From: Acephala macrosclerotiorum
Lineage: Eukaryota; Ascomycota; Leotiomycetes; Helotiales; Mollisiaceae
DNA length: 64,000 nucleotides
Assembly: GCA_014904845.1 (NCBI GenBank)
Contig: MU119260.1
Span: 62,001-126,000, forward strand
Direction of reading: 5' to 3'
Part shown: positions 1-11,700 of the stretch, piece by piece
Layout of the letters: each line of letters starts with the position of its first letter
Numbering within the stretch: the first letter of the stretch is position 1
The notes under the pieces: generated by a model
What the model was told of the DNA's origin: nothing
The model's database searches: none
What the model saw: the letters and a program-made list of their open reading frames with translations, nothing else
Made by a program: the position numbers and the translations under genes

Positions 1-264
1 CTACGGAGGTACAGCGGTTAAATATTCATATAGCGCTAGCAGGGGTCTAAACTTTGCCCTTTTTGCATCACAATCACAACGCATCTCCAAAACATGAAAG
101 CTAAATAAGTATATAGTGCTTCTCCCAGGGATTATTTTACTGTTTTAATAAAGTTTGTTTTATTAAGTATAACGAAAGTTATAATATATTAAAATTATAC
201 ATAGCGTTCAAGCCCTTGTTTGTTGTATAAATATTTGACTGCTGTACCCCCATACTCGTGCGGC
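1..264. mobile_element. AT-rich element with long terminal inverted repeats, cut by the window edge
   Basis: The first ~50 bases (from CTACGGAGGTACAGCGG) reappear in inverted orientation at about 205-264 (inner end near TTCAAGCCC, outer end near GCTGTACCCCCATAC). Mismatches are mostly transitions, as RIP-like mutation would give. The middle (about 60-205) is AT-rich and has no ORF. This looks like a MITE or a degraded DNA transposon. The left end may lie outside the window, so target-site duplication cannot be judged. Confidence 0.45.
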
Positions 265-2802
265 TAAAAACTCTGTTTTTCTAATCTCATGGCTTGGGAA
301 CTAACACGGGCTAATACGGACGTACTCCCTACAGGCCCTATTAAATGCTAATGAGCAATGACCAGTGTTTAACTAGATATAGTAAAACACCGCGATCTCG
401 AACAGGTGATTAGTCTGGCCCCCCTTGGAGAACGGCCGCAATCACCTCGGAACTAACATTTAAAAGGCCCGTGGATAGTAGACTTAGAGACCTAAATTTA
501 AGTTCAGGAATAGAAACTTTCAGCTGTTTTATTCCGCTTCTAATTTTGGCATCAATGTCCAATGTGCGAACAGACTTTTGGCCGCGGCCGCACGAGAAGT
601 TTCTCTCCAAAAGCTGGAGCCTGTGCTGAGTCCCTAATCTTTTTGCTTCCGATCTCCAGACTCAGGCGGCTGGGGATCATTGCTGAGTGGGCTTACGCCA
701 CGGTCTGCGTCTCATCTCATCCCAACCACCGTTGCATCACAGACCGCGTGTTCTTTAGACGAACGCGAGAAAGCGAGATCGCAAGTCAGGCACGATCACG
801 CCCAAGAGTACAGTAAGCCGCCACCAAAGCCACGTTGTTTGCGTCCACTGGAACATTTTTACTTGACGAAAGTCCATTCTCAAATTAAAGTAACTGGCAG
901 GACCGTCACTTTCTATCTCGAGTTATTTTGCACTCAGCAAGTGATAGGGGTCGAGGATAGAAATTGTGCTCGTTGCAAAGTGCGTCGAAGTGAAGGCGAA
1001 AATTGGAAAGAACATGGGGACAAGAGAAGGAGGTTGAGATTTTGATGTTGATGATGATGTTGAAGCTTTCGCGTGTGCAATCTCTGGGTTTTGAATTGGA
1101 AGGTAGTACAAACCCAAAATCATCATTTGACAGCCTTTTCGACTAACTCTTTCATTTACAGCACCCCGAATTGGAAACTGGTATCCATTAAGTTTGGAAG
1201 ACAGACGATTGCCTCGTGGAATTGATGATACCATCCTCCTCCTTCTCGCCCTTCCTAGCTTAGGAACGGCACATATCGAAGCACCCTTTCCCAGCACCGA
1301 GTCAAGATCAGACATTGAGGAAACCATAAAAATCCAGCTCACATGCCAATAACAAGAGTAACGCTCACCAAGACGACGTTGTGTCGTTTATTCCCACACG
1401 AGCCTGCATGCAAGCACACAATCTAGGATACCATGACGAAGAATGGAAGGAGAAACCAACTCATCACTTGACAAGAGCATTCCCGGGCCTTTAATTGTCA
1501 GTCTGGCAGGTCCTTCCTCAAGCTGAGACAATGCTCGTTCAGGAACTGTTGTTTCTTTCCTTCACTGAAACAGGAGACTTCTCCTGCATATCTACTACAA
1601 ACCAGCTCGACCTGTTTCTCGTCGCACAGATGGCAAGGCTATACGGCTCCCGACTACCCTTCCCGACCATCCCAGACTTCTCTCTCCCAATACCACCCAC
1701 TATCACGTGTATCTCATCTATAACATCGTCTTCATTGGTTGGTGGAAGTTTTCTTGCACGTAGCAAATTCAACAATCGATCACCGCTCAATTGACGCTCA
1801 GTTGATGCTCAACTGGCGTTGCATTGACTGTCAGTCACGTGAATGATTCACAGGACTTGGTAGATTTCTGGCTACGAAATCCCTGAAAAGTTCTGGGACA
1901 TTGTCATTCCCACCATTTATTGTTTTAATTCATTTGCTCTATATTAGCGCTGGAAAGAAATTTGTCTCGCGAGGTTGGATGGGAACATCACCATGGCATC
2001 GTGAAGTCACGATGTCCCAATCCCTCTTGAAATTTAGGAGTTCAGTATTAGAAGACATGAGTATCGAACCTCTAAATGCACATTGAGAAGAGCAAAGTAT
2101 CCATATTTCTCATCGTAAATCAGAAAAGAGGACTTGGGAACTCGATAGTCACGTTCGGTAGCGACGCTACCATTATCAGTTGAGAGAGCAAAAGGGGTGG
2201 TATTGTGATGTCTAATTTGCCCATTTAATTAGGTGGGAATGTTTCCTAAAGTAAATTCACTAATACATCCAGGCCAGCCGAGACCGCCCATATAAGCCGA
2301 TGCTCGATCGAGCGTGAGGCCTCATTTCAACATCGAACAATGTCTCAGTGCATTTTCCACCAATACCACCTAATTTCGAGATCTCAACTGACAACCATGC
2401 TCCTTCGCTCCTCAACTCAATCTTACAGCATTGCTTGTTACAGACATGCAAAAATACTGAGACATAGAAAAGACACGCTCGGGGTTGCCGTGCCCTTCCT
2501 TCCGGTGTCTCACTCGGTGAGTACAAGCTCTCGCATCGAGGAAGTTCGGAGAAACTCGTATTTTCAGCGCCAGAATATTTGCTGAAAAGTATCTCCGGAG
2601 CACAGCTCCAGCTGAGCCAGCCGAGCCAACTGCACACGAACAGAGCAGCAATGACGTAGAAGGTGATTGTCCATATGGAGTCAACTCACTGCCAGACCGC
2701 CATTCACCATCGGCATTGTCTCACAAACCCCACAGCACCAACACCGAGGCTAGCCAAGCTCTCACTTTGTGCATCGAAAATTTCATGAAGAAAACCCGTA
2801 AA
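265..2802. other. Gene-free stretch
   Basis: Only short overlapping ORFs on both strands are present, none with recognisable domains, a good start context or matching splice signals. Composition is near average apart from the AT-rich left edge. I see no gene here; it may include the 3' region of the ferric reductase transcript. Confidence 0.5.
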
Positions 2803-4672
2803 TTACCACGAGAAATTCTCGGTGTGCAGCCACACAGATTTTGCTCCTGCCCCTCCTCTTAAAATTCTGCTCTGCGCGTCGGCACAAGAGTTGGTCACAT
2901 CGAGCATCATGCTAGCTGGTCCACAAGCCGAGACTCCAACACTGCCCTCCTCCATCGTCACACCCCTAATCAATTTCCTCAAATCTGGCCTTCCTCGACT
3001 TTGAATAATCGCAATCCCCGCGTGCGAAGAAGAAATAGGCGCAAGTGGCGTGGTCGCTGTCCTGCTGGCTACTTTCTCGACATCATCCGAGCTCGATCCA
3101 GGTTCCAACTTCGAAGCCTCGAGGGAAGAAGAAGGTAAGGAATCTGTGATATGGAGCTCGATTTTGACTCCTAATTTTGTTTCCGATAATATCGATTCGA
3201 CAACTTCGAGGATCCAGGACGCGGAATCAGAGTGTCGGACCGCGATAATGACTTTTACATCCCTCACCACTTTCTTCGCATCCTCCAACACCCCCTCCAA
3301 AACACCCAATAGATACCCCACTCCCGATCCTCCAGCGATGAGCAGCGCCTTATCGTAGCTAGCAAGCGTGCTCGCGATATCGATATCACCATAAGGTCCA
3401 TCAACACTCATCGGCATCCAACCATGTTGCGTCTCCACCAAATATTTCAATTTCTTCGTAAACGCCGCCTGAGCCTTCATATAGAACACCATCTCCCCCT
3501 TCCCAGGCAAACTACAAATCGTAAATGGATGACTCGTATAAGCATTCAAACCCAGTGCCCAAAACCCTAAAAACACATGTTGGCCCGGCCTCCATCTCAT
3601 CTTCGTCGGGATTGAGATTTTCAAAGTTCCGTCTGGGAGAGTTGAGAATAAGGCATGGAGATCGAGCGATTGGATCGAGGTTCGAAGGAAAGAGATGATT
3701 AGGGTGAAGGAGTAGAGGGAGAGAGCGGCGATGAAGTAATCCCAGGTTGTGAGGCGGGAATCGCAGTGGATGAAGAAGAAGAATATGAAGAACCCAATTG
3801 CCAGGTAGTGGGCTGTTTTGAAGAATTCGTAGTAGCGGTTCCGGATAGGCCCGATGGACATTATATTGAGCCAAGCTTGGGGGATGAGAGCAGCGACTCC
3901 GGTCCAGTAGGTGACTTCCATCTTCCATTGCATCATCATGTCGCCTTTTTGGATGTGGACGACGATGAAGGGGAATGTGTGGACTAAGGCGAGGACGAAC
4001 ATTGCCCAGGAGGTCCAGCGGTGGTAGACTTGGAGTTTCTCGTGCGAGATGCCTGTGAGGAGGGTGATGTAGTTTGTCTTTTGGGAGAGGAGCCTGATTA
4101 TTGTCAGTGGTATGGTTTGAAAAGTGCTTGATCTGCTCACATGACAAATGGTAGCAGTCCAAGTGCCATCCAACCAGCTCTCGTAGCAATAGGTGGTGAG
4201 CCTCCAAAGGAGATGGTCTTGGTGTTTGGCCAATAGTAGGGCTTCGGCCCAAGCGTCAGGGCTGCAGTTGACATCAGCCACCATCGTCAACGTCGTGTCT
4301 GCAGCAAGTACTCACAAAAGAAGTATATAACACCACAAAGACCTAGAAGAATGACTCCGAGAGGAGGAGAGTACCATCCTAAGCCTCGCAGATGGAAAGA
4401 CTTGTAGGAAAGCAGTCTCGAGGTTGCCAAACCGCGTTGCATCAAGGAATTACTAGAAGGGTACTAGATTTCGATCTTTTTGACAGCTTGGAAACAATGT
4501 TGCTCATCATGAAGACGCCAATGACGGCGCACATAAAGTAGATTGTTGAATGGCCGTAAACACGGTCTGCTTGATACCTTGAAAATGTCAGCAACAGTCC
4601 TAACAGACCTTGACCCAAGCAATAAAAATGCATAGGAAGTGATTTGTTCTTACCAGCATCTCCAATAACCAT
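2803..4672 (-). CDS. Ferric-chelate reductase (FRE family, NADPH oxidase-like flavocytochrome)
   Basis: Plasma-membrane metalloreductase that passes electrons from NADPH through FAD and two hemes to extracellular Fe(III) or Cu(II), feeding high-affinity iron uptake. The secure exons are 2803-4093, 4141-4261 and 4316-4442 (introns 47 and 54 nt), giving 512 codons from an ATG at 4442. Visible features are a heme-binding membrane domain with TGISHEKLQVYHRWTSW and LVHTFPFIVVH, the FAD motif HPFTICSLPG, the NADPH loop GGSGVGYLLG and the terminal aromatic tail ENFSW. An upstream segment (about 4460-4672) encodes another membrane helix (GHSTIYFMCAVIGVFMM) typical of the N-terminus, with a good 84-nt intron at 4570-4653. 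It joins in frame only if a very short 32-nt intron is allowed, so the true start is unresolved. Family is sure; exact metal substrate is not. Confidence 0.88.
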
Positions 4673-4920
4673 GTCTGTATTCACATTGGGCAGCAGTAAG
4701 TTTGCACGTATCTGCTCGCGAGCTGTGAAGCATCACCGGGTCGTCAAGCCATGGGAGTACCATCTTTGCGGGTTCTGCCAACAGCAACGATTTCTTTGAT
4801 CGACAAAGAATTTCAACCCTTCCCTCGAGCAGTCGATGAGATGTTTGCCAGATACGGTCGGATCACTGCAGAGGGCAGAACACATACAACGACTCTGAAG
4901 GAATCATGGATCCGTAAGTA

Positions 4921-5459
4921 CAATCGGTTCCCGGGACTGTTCGCTAATTATGTGCAGGGGTCTTTACTATTTCAAACCCTTATAATTTAATAATTACCGA
5001 ACCAATTAAAATATAATTTATATGGAAATTAAGTTTGATTATTTCTTTTTCGATTTAAATTTTAAATAATATATTATTTCTTTTATGAAAATTAAAGTTT
5101 TTTAATTTAAAATTAAATTTTTATATTTGAAATACATATAAAATTTATTTGAAATAATTATTATTATTTATTAAAAAAATTTAAAATATGTAAAACTTAG
5201 TATTTTCGTCGATTTTCGTCGATTTTCGCTTAATTTTTGCTTTTTTCGAGCAAAAATTACTTATTAAAATATAAAGTAAATAATGAAATTATTAATAAAA
5301 AATAATTAATATTAATGTGTCTTATAAATAAATATTTAAAAAATATATTATTAAATTTTTAAGTAATATTATTCGTAAGTTATTAAATAAATTATTATTA
5401 AAGATAAAAGTGCCGATTTTACATATAAAAAATTAGCGAACAGTCCAGGGAACCGATTG
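4921..5459. mobile_element. Tc1/mariner-type (Fot1/Pogo-like) MITE with TA target duplication
   Basis: The two ends are inverted copies: CAATCGGTTCCCGGGACTG then TTCGCTAATT at 4921-4949, and its reverse complement at 5431-5459, with one mismatch in 29. TA dinucleotides flank both ends (4919-4920 and 5460-5461), the duplication made by Tc1/mariner transposases. The 539-bp element has no coding capacity. Its interior (about 4980-5430) is almost wholly A+T, with a few TTTTCGTCGA repeats near 5205-5235. It is probably a non-autonomous copy, degraded by RIP-like mutation. It lies upstream of the ferric reductase. Confidence 0.85.
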
Positions 5460-5461
5460 TA

Positions 5462-6764
5462 CAAAGGACTCAATTACTCTCAACCATCGTGGGCACTTGC
5501 CATCCATGGTGCGGACATTGGTGCGAGCTTTTGCGCAAAACGATGGGAAATCCCAGGCTCTTGTGGTTCGCTGGACGAACAAGCTTTCGGGGAGTCGTGG
5601 TGAGAACCACATTTCTGGCTTGGCACGCGCATATTTGAGCAGATACTTTGACATAAGGAAACGACGGTGGGGGAGTATTTGACAGAGCCTCAAGACCACC
5701 ACCACTCCACGAAGAAACAGCGAGTGAGCGATGAGATAAAGGTCAGATTCGAGCACATTTGCGGCACGTGACTGGATTGAATTGCGGATGCTCGAGCCTC
5801 CTTGAACTTGTCAGGTCGTGACCAATTTCAACGGCCTTCAGTCTTGTCGACATCCGATTGTTGGATCTCGCGAGGAAACATGCTTTGAACGTCGAGCTCC
5901 AGATTGACGGCCAGCCTTCAAGTTTATCTTCGACCGCACCGGAGAATCCGAGAAGCGAGAACTCGGCTCACGTGAAGGTTCAGTCGAAACAAATTCTAAA
6001 CGCCGAACGAAGCTCAACGGAAGAATGGCAAGTAGACTTCTTCTGCAACGACCTTCGACACCACGAGCAACAGAGCAGGTCTGATAGTTCGGAACTCCTT
6101 CCTTTCCCAGGTAGATATACATCCGGCGAGCAACGAGTACCCCTTTCTCGATTTCGGACGATGCATATCTCTAGGGTAAGAGAAATTGACCATTGGGTCT
6201 GCCTTCGGGTATAGGAAAGTCAAAAAGCACAGTGTGTACCGTAGATCAACTCTGACACGCGAACTTGAAGTTGTCCCGACGAGGTTGAGGTGTTTGCACG
6301 TGCTCTCCCCTCTGATTGCCGTCGGTGATTAGGGCACTGCAGGACTCGGCTCACCGCTCTTGGGATTTCCTTGCCCCATAGCGATCGGATCTCCGTCACT
6401 ACGTTGCGCGCAGTTCTCCTCCTCTCCACACGGCAGATATGAAAGCTTCCCCTTGCAACTTCTGATAAGAATGCTGTCGGATACGGAGCTCTGATCAGTT
6501 GGCAGCATGGCTTCTTGTCCCATCACCTCATCGCACCAGTCACAACAACGACAAGATATCCAAAATGGGAAGAATCATCCTTTCTTGCATGCCGGTAGCA
6601 TGTAGCCGGTGAAAACCTTATCTCTTGCATGAGCCATCCAAGCCCATTCTGTTACCTCTTCGCAAGTCTGTACTATGGGGATATGGGGAGATCTTACCTG
6701 TTTCCATTTGTTTCGGGGTTTGCTCCTAGCACTTGTCCATATCTATGATATGATCGTCGCTCTG
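5462..6764. other. Intergenic region without a recognised gene
   Basis: Short ORFs occur on both strands but none has a recognisable domain or supported splice structure. The sequences flanking the TA-duplicating element (4750-4918 and 5462-5690) are open over 55-60 codons each, so they could be remnants of an interrupted gene, but I do not recognise them. The right part is the upstream region of the amino-acid transporter. Confidence 0.4.
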
Positions 6765-6765
6765 A

Positions 6766-6771
6766 TATAAA
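6766..6771 (+). promoter_or_regulatory. TATA-like box of the amino-acid transporter
   Basis: TATAAA lies 94 nt upstream of the transporter ATG at 6865, followed by a pyrimidine-rich stretch (CTCCCTCTCCCC) typical of fungal transcription start regions. Assignment rests on position only. Confidence 0.4.
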
Positions 6772-6864
6772 GTCTATATCAACGGTCGTTTGCTCCCTCT
6801 CCCCTTGTGCATGTTCCTTGCTTCCTTGCATTAACTCTAACATTGACGTCAATCATCGAGCATC

Positions 6865-8400
6865 ATGTCTCTCAGAGCAGGATCCATCAAGAACAATAGC
6901 TCGGATGATGAGAAGGGTCATCCAGAGACTGGAAGAGGTGTTGTTGAGCCATACTATCCAGATGCTGAAGATCCATTGGAGCAAAATGAGGTCTTCAAGA
7001 AGACTCACGAAGGTGTCGACTTCCGAACAGTGGGATGGCCACGAGCTTCAGTCATTTTCTTGAAGGGTACGACATCTCTACACGACATATCATGGTTTCA
7101 CACAGCTAACAATGCTCTAGTCATCTTCGCTACCGGAGTCCTGAGTATCCCAACTGCCATGTACAGCTTGGGAGCTCTTGGAGGAGCTCTTTCCGTCATT
7201 GGTTGGGGAGCTCTCAACACCTACACAGCGATGGTTCAAGGAAACTTCCGAAATGCTCATCCTGGATGTCACTCTATTGCGGATATGGCTAATGTTCTCG
7301 GCGGGAAAGTCCTTCGAGAACTCGTCGGAGCTCTCTTCTTGATTGCATACGTCCTCTGCGCTGGCTCCGGTATTTTGGGCGTCTCGATCGGTCTCAACGC
7401 CCTCTCCACCCATGCTGCGTGCACGGTTTGGTGGTCTTTCATTGCTACCGTCGTTGTAGCTGTCACAGCTTCCGTTCGAAAGTTCCACCAGATTGGATGG
7501 CTTACATGGGCCGGGTTTGCCAGTATCTTCACAGCAGTCTTCATCGTCGTTATTGCCGTAACCACTCTAGACCGTCCAGCAGCCGCTCCCCAAACGGGAC
7601 CCTACGAACTCGGCTACCATGTCATCGCCCATCCAACTTTCATCGCTGGCATGACCGCATCAGCCACAATCTTCGTGTCCTCTGCTGGAACTTCAGCTTT
7701 CCTGCCCGTCATCTCCGAGATGCGGAACCCAAGAGACTACACCAAAGCTCTCTTGACATGTATGGCCATCGTCCAAGCCGCCTACCTCACATTCGCCCTT
7801 GTCGTCTACAGATGGTGCGGGCAATGGGTCGCCTCCCCCTCTCTCGGCTCCGCAGGCCCAACTATCAAGAAAGTCTCCTACGGAATCGGTCTCGTCGGCC
7901 TTATCGTCTCCGCCTGCCTCTACCTCCACGTCGCAGCCAAATACCTCTTCGTACGCATTCTCCGAAATTCACCCCATCTCCAAAAGAATACCACAGTCCA
8001 TTGGATTACCTGGCTTTCTTGCACCTGCGGTCTGGCATCCATCTCTTTCATCCTTGCTGAAGCGATTCCGATCTTCAACTACCTGCTCGCATTGACGGGA
8101 TCTATTTGCTTCGCTCCATTGGCGATTGCCCTTCCGGGTTTCTTGTGGTTGTATGATCATGAGAGATATAGGAAGGGAAGCATTGGTCAGCAGGCGATGT
8201 GGTGGGCGCATGCTTTCTTGCCGTTGCTTGGGGCTTTCTTGTGTGTGGGTGGTACTTATGGGACGGTGCAGTTGATTATTAATGCTTATGCTGATGGGCA
8301 GATCGGTGAGTTATTCTTTTTTTGAATCAGGGTGGGAGACAAGCTAACTGGTGGGATAGGGAGTGCTTTTTCTTGTGCAGATAACTCGAACTCGACTTAA
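6865..8400 (+). CDS. Neutral amino-acid permease of the AAAP family (Mtr-like)
   Basis: Secondary transporter moving neutral or aromatic amino acids across the plasma membrane. Exons 6865-7066, 7121-8305 and 8360-8400 give 475 aa. Both introns are 54 nt; the first also reads through without a stop, but removing it restores the family motif FLKVIFATGVLSIPTAMYSL. The protein has a hydrophilic acidic N-terminus (~60 aa) followed by about 10-11 hydrophobic helices, with GALGGALSVIGWGALNTYTA and SEMRNPRDYTKALLTC typical of the Neurospora Mtr group. The last exon adds only a short polar tail. It stands alone in a repeat-rich region, with a TATA-like box 94 nt upstream. Family is secure; substrate is inferred. 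Confidence 0.88.
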
Positions 8401-8762
8401 ATACGATCAATGCGAATATGCTGCGAGATACAATACAAGTTAAAATTATAGAATGAATAGAGATACACCACTTTGGTGAATATCAAGACCAGATCAAGTC
8501 CGAATGTGTGTTCAAATCAGAGTTCTTCGACTCGCGCCTAAGTCTAATGGTTCAAGTATACACTCTCCACCTCAAACCAAGCGAAGGTCAGCAGAGCCTT
8601 GCGCCTTGCGAGCATTCATTCACCCCCCGCCTTCGCCCCCCATCAGTCTCGCCCTGTACCAGATTTTCCGATATGAGGCTGAAGTATTAATAACCAGAAA
8701 GCGGTGATAGAATGAGATGTTGTAATTGACAGCGAACAAATTTCTTGACAACCACAACCTTA
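8401..8762. other. 3' region of the permease, no gene seen
   Basis: The stretch between the permease stop and the next inverted-repeat element holds only a 60-codon ORF with no start context or domain. Nothing else recognised. Confidence 0.4.
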
Positions 8763-9045
8763 CGAGCCTGGGATCATAAGTCTGTGCTTTTCAGGGCTTT
8801 TCAGGGCTTCTCGCTAACAAATAAACGCTAAAACCGAATATCGACTTTTGAATCAAAATATAAACATACTTAATTAATTGATAAAAAGATACTTTAACTT
8901 TTATCAAACAATAAACTACGGTCTTAAAAGATTTTAATTTGTAGTTGTTTTATACTTTTTAAGTAACGGCGTAGACTTTAAAGTTCTTCGCGAAAAAGTA
9001 GCCTGAAAACAGTCTAAAAAGCACAGACTTATAATCCCAGGCTCG
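8763..9045. mobile_element. Short TIR element (MITE) with TTA duplication, PIF/Harbinger-like
   Basis: The first ~43 bases (CGAGCCTGGGATCATAAGTC, then TGTGCTTTTCAGGG...) recur inverted at the right end (…AAAAGCACAGACTTATAATC, CCAGGCTCG) with a few mismatches, mostly transitions. TTA occurs on both sides (8760-8762 and 9046-9048), the 3-bp TWA duplication typical of PIF/Harbinger transposases. The 283-bp element has no ORF and an AT-rich middle. Class assignment rests on duplication length alone. Confidence 0.7.
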
Positions 9046-9266
9046 TTACTTGAGACGAAAACCAGTACAAAATTCGTGTAGAGAGACCCTGAAAGTATCT
9101 TCATCAGCACTCACTCCTAGTACAAGTTTTCGACACCTACGCAAGTAAAGCACGAACGGTCGTCCTGTTGATACTAGGGCGTTCGCGAAGATTGTTAATA
9201 CGTCTTCTCCGTCCATCTTAGCGCTCATTTTATAACATCCTTAAAACTACAAGTAGTCGCTTGGAG

Positions 9267-9600
9267 ATTGCACAAGTCGTCCTTCCTTGAGACGACTCAC
9301 GTGAATCTAAGTCGTGTTTATTTCTGAGACGTTTTTGGCACCAGTTTGTTTCCAAATAAGATTTGATTTTCACAAGTCGTGCCTTCCATTGAGACGTTTG
9401 GCGTGAATCTAAGTCGCGTCCATTTTTGAGACGTTTTGAGGCGAGTGGTTCTGCAAACGCAATTACACAAGTCGTGCCTGCCTTTTGGACGTTTGAAGTG
9501 AATCAAGTCATTTGAGCCGTCTTTGCTTTCAGATCGTTTTACGCAAACAGAAGTCGTGCTCTCGCTTTAGACGTTTTGAGGGGTATAAATATCTGATCTC
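9267..9600 (+). repeat. Degenerate tandem repeat (period ~85-105 bp) ending in a TATA motif
   Basis: Four imperfect copies start with (CA)AAGTCGTGCCTTCC near 9269, 9371, 9466 and 9549. They share the submotifs GAGACGTTT, GTGAATCTAAGTCG and AGACGTTTTGAG. The last copy runs directly into GGGGTATAAATATC (about 9580-9595), so the array sits where upstream promoter elements would. No ORF crosses it. The same AGACGTTTTGAG motif returns at about 11722 just upstream of another TATA box. Confidence 0.65.
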
Positions 9601-10430
9601 GGTCATAGACATTTCTTCTTCAAACTCGAGTCCTCAATCCATACGAATCGCAACAAAATGCCGAACCAAGGCTGCTTTCATTCGAAATAAGCTCTCCGAC
9701 CCTTGCTAGAGCGAATTAGATCTTACTTCATAATTAGAGACGGTACGGTGTGGTGAGGCAGAAGGGAGGGGTAATTAGTAATGATTGGGATTGTTTAGTC
9801 AAAACCCGACAGCAATAAAAGTGGTTGACAACGAAAAGAATACACATGAGTCAGAGACGCAAAGGGTGCTCAAATATTGAATTGAATCAAGCTATCAGCT
9901 TCAACTTCATCGAATACTGCGCCCAACCGCGCGTTTCTGCCAGTGGTAGAAGTCATTCAGAGCAGGGCAGGGCAGTGCACCATACGGCGGGAAGCTGGAT
10001 GAATGGTTTGAGTTGCTTCCAGGTTGAACCTCGAGACCGAGTATTTATAGAAGGTATGCCTTGAAAAAGGAACCAGGGTACTGCCTCGAGCGCCCCATCG
10101 AGTCACACTCTAAAGCATGTGACCTGGATTCTCGATGTCCTCTCAAGTCATGCATTCACGTCTGACGTCGGAAACTCTCTCAAGAATTTGCGCATCTCTC
10201 CTGAGCATCAAAGTCGAGTGACTCGATTCCAGGACTTTCAAGTCTCAACAAAACTAGAACGGTATTAATAAATGACCTCCTGCACTGCACCAACACTTGC
10301 TCCACGAGAGAAATGAGACATATCCTCGTTCATCAGGTGGACGAGATGAAGTTGAGGACTGATTTAGGCCGGGGAAAGAGGCTGTAGGACAGAAGGCGGC
10401 GGAGTAGAACGGAGTCAGATCCATTCGTTT
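9601..10430. other. Non-coding accessory stretch with a promoter-like beginning
   Basis: After the TATA motif at ~9590 comes a pyrimidine-rich leader and an ATG at 9658 in a good context (CAACAAAATGCC), but its reading frame closes after 10 codons. The rest contains a partial inverted repeat (ATCGAGTCAC at 10098, GTGACTCGAT at 10217). No gene recognised; it may be the decayed remainder of a transcription unit. Confidence 0.35.
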
Positions 10431-10470
10431 GGTGTGCTTATACTGTCAACTTCTTTCGTTCTGTCATCAA
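10431..10470 (+). repeat. TGTCAA...TGTCAT module, copy 1
   Basis: Contains CTGTCAACTTCTTTCG followed by TTCTGTCATCAAG, the first of four diverged copies (others near 11961, 12595 and 13691). No TATA module is seen about 200 nt upstream here, unlike the other three copies. Confidence 0.4.
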
Positions 10471-11700
10471 GTCTGCTTTTCATTCCGAGTTAAACATTTG
10501 CCTCAAAACTCTGTCTTTAAGGGTACTTGATCCTCTTCCTTCTTCTGTGACGACTTGTCTGAGTAGTCATTGGGACGTCAACGATGATGGGGTCATGGGT
10601 TTGAGAGGACGTACCCGCGAGACGTCAGAACGCATCGGCTTTTATACTTGCAAGGCAGGCGAAGAATTTCAACGCCTCACTTGAAGTGAATACTTAACTG
10701 GACGGTTTTGAATGTTTGCTGTGAATTAGACACGATGTTGTTGAACGATTTACCTGGAAGAAGTGCATCGCTTGAGCTGGACGCATGTCACAAGCTGAAT
10801 ATCTGATTTACAGCAGACCCCTCTATTGGGTTCTTCAGATAGTGGTAAAGGAAAGCCCGCGGGACAGTGTGGGGTAAAGTTTTGACAGCAGATTCGATAC
10901 TCGACAACAATGAGAAGGACATAGGACTGGCCTTCTTTGGGCAGATTCATAGCAATTCTTCAATCCGCAATCTATTATTATAATACTCGGAGAAATTGAC
11001 AGGCCATTGCAAAGCTGGGCATTCCCCGTGGACCCCAACTCATGTCGTACTTGACATTGGTGGATGATGTGCATGTTTCTTTCAGCAGGAGTGTACCTTA
11101 TATAATCCTTTGGACGACACAAAAGTAGCAGTGTAGCACTAGCTTGCAAATTTGCTTGACTCACCATTAAGGGCCTTGCAAATCACTGGAATAGGTTGGT
11201 CTCTAAGCGAGAGAGCAGGTTTAAAGATGAGTTGGGGAGGGCTTCATGTTCTGCAAGACAACGATTGCGCAGCAACACCCAGCCGGAGGAGGGAAGCACA
11301 TTCAGGCTTTGGATGTAGAGACTTGCAAGATGAAGTCAGTGATACAGTGAATCCTTCAAGGTAAAGAGATGCTCTCAGTGGCCTTCAGAAGCAGATGCAT
11401 GTACGGCAGGCAAGCAAAAGTACGGATGAATTGAAGTTGACAACAATTTAAAACATGGCAGCAAAGACTCTGCTGCTCAAGACGAACCGAAACAAGGAAA
11501 AGGAGAATATACAGTACATCCATATTATCGCTTGAAAGAACACTCGAAAGAACAAATAGTGACATGCAGCTTTTCCACTTCAAACACAAACTTCCCCATC
11601 TTCGTCTTCATCCCACAACAATGGCAGGTATTTGAATTCACACCTCTCTATCTATTCACCTGCCCTCTTAGCCCCCTGGACCGCGGATTGAGTATTCGCA
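10471..11700. other. Gene-free stretch in the repeat island
   Basis: Holds scattered GACGTC/GACGT motifs (around 10570-10630) and a weak TATA (TTTTATACTTGC at 10639), but no supported gene. The short ORFs have no domains or splice structure. Confidence 0.35.

Noticed and set aside
3512..4252. Long minus-strand ORF in an alternative frame of the ferric reductase
   Set aside because: His/Pro/Leu-rich shadow of the true coding frame; the overlapping frame has all family motifs.
9512..9709. 65-codon ORF across the end of the minisatellite
   Set aside because: It crosses the repeat array and the TATA motif, so it is unlikely to be translated from a start there.
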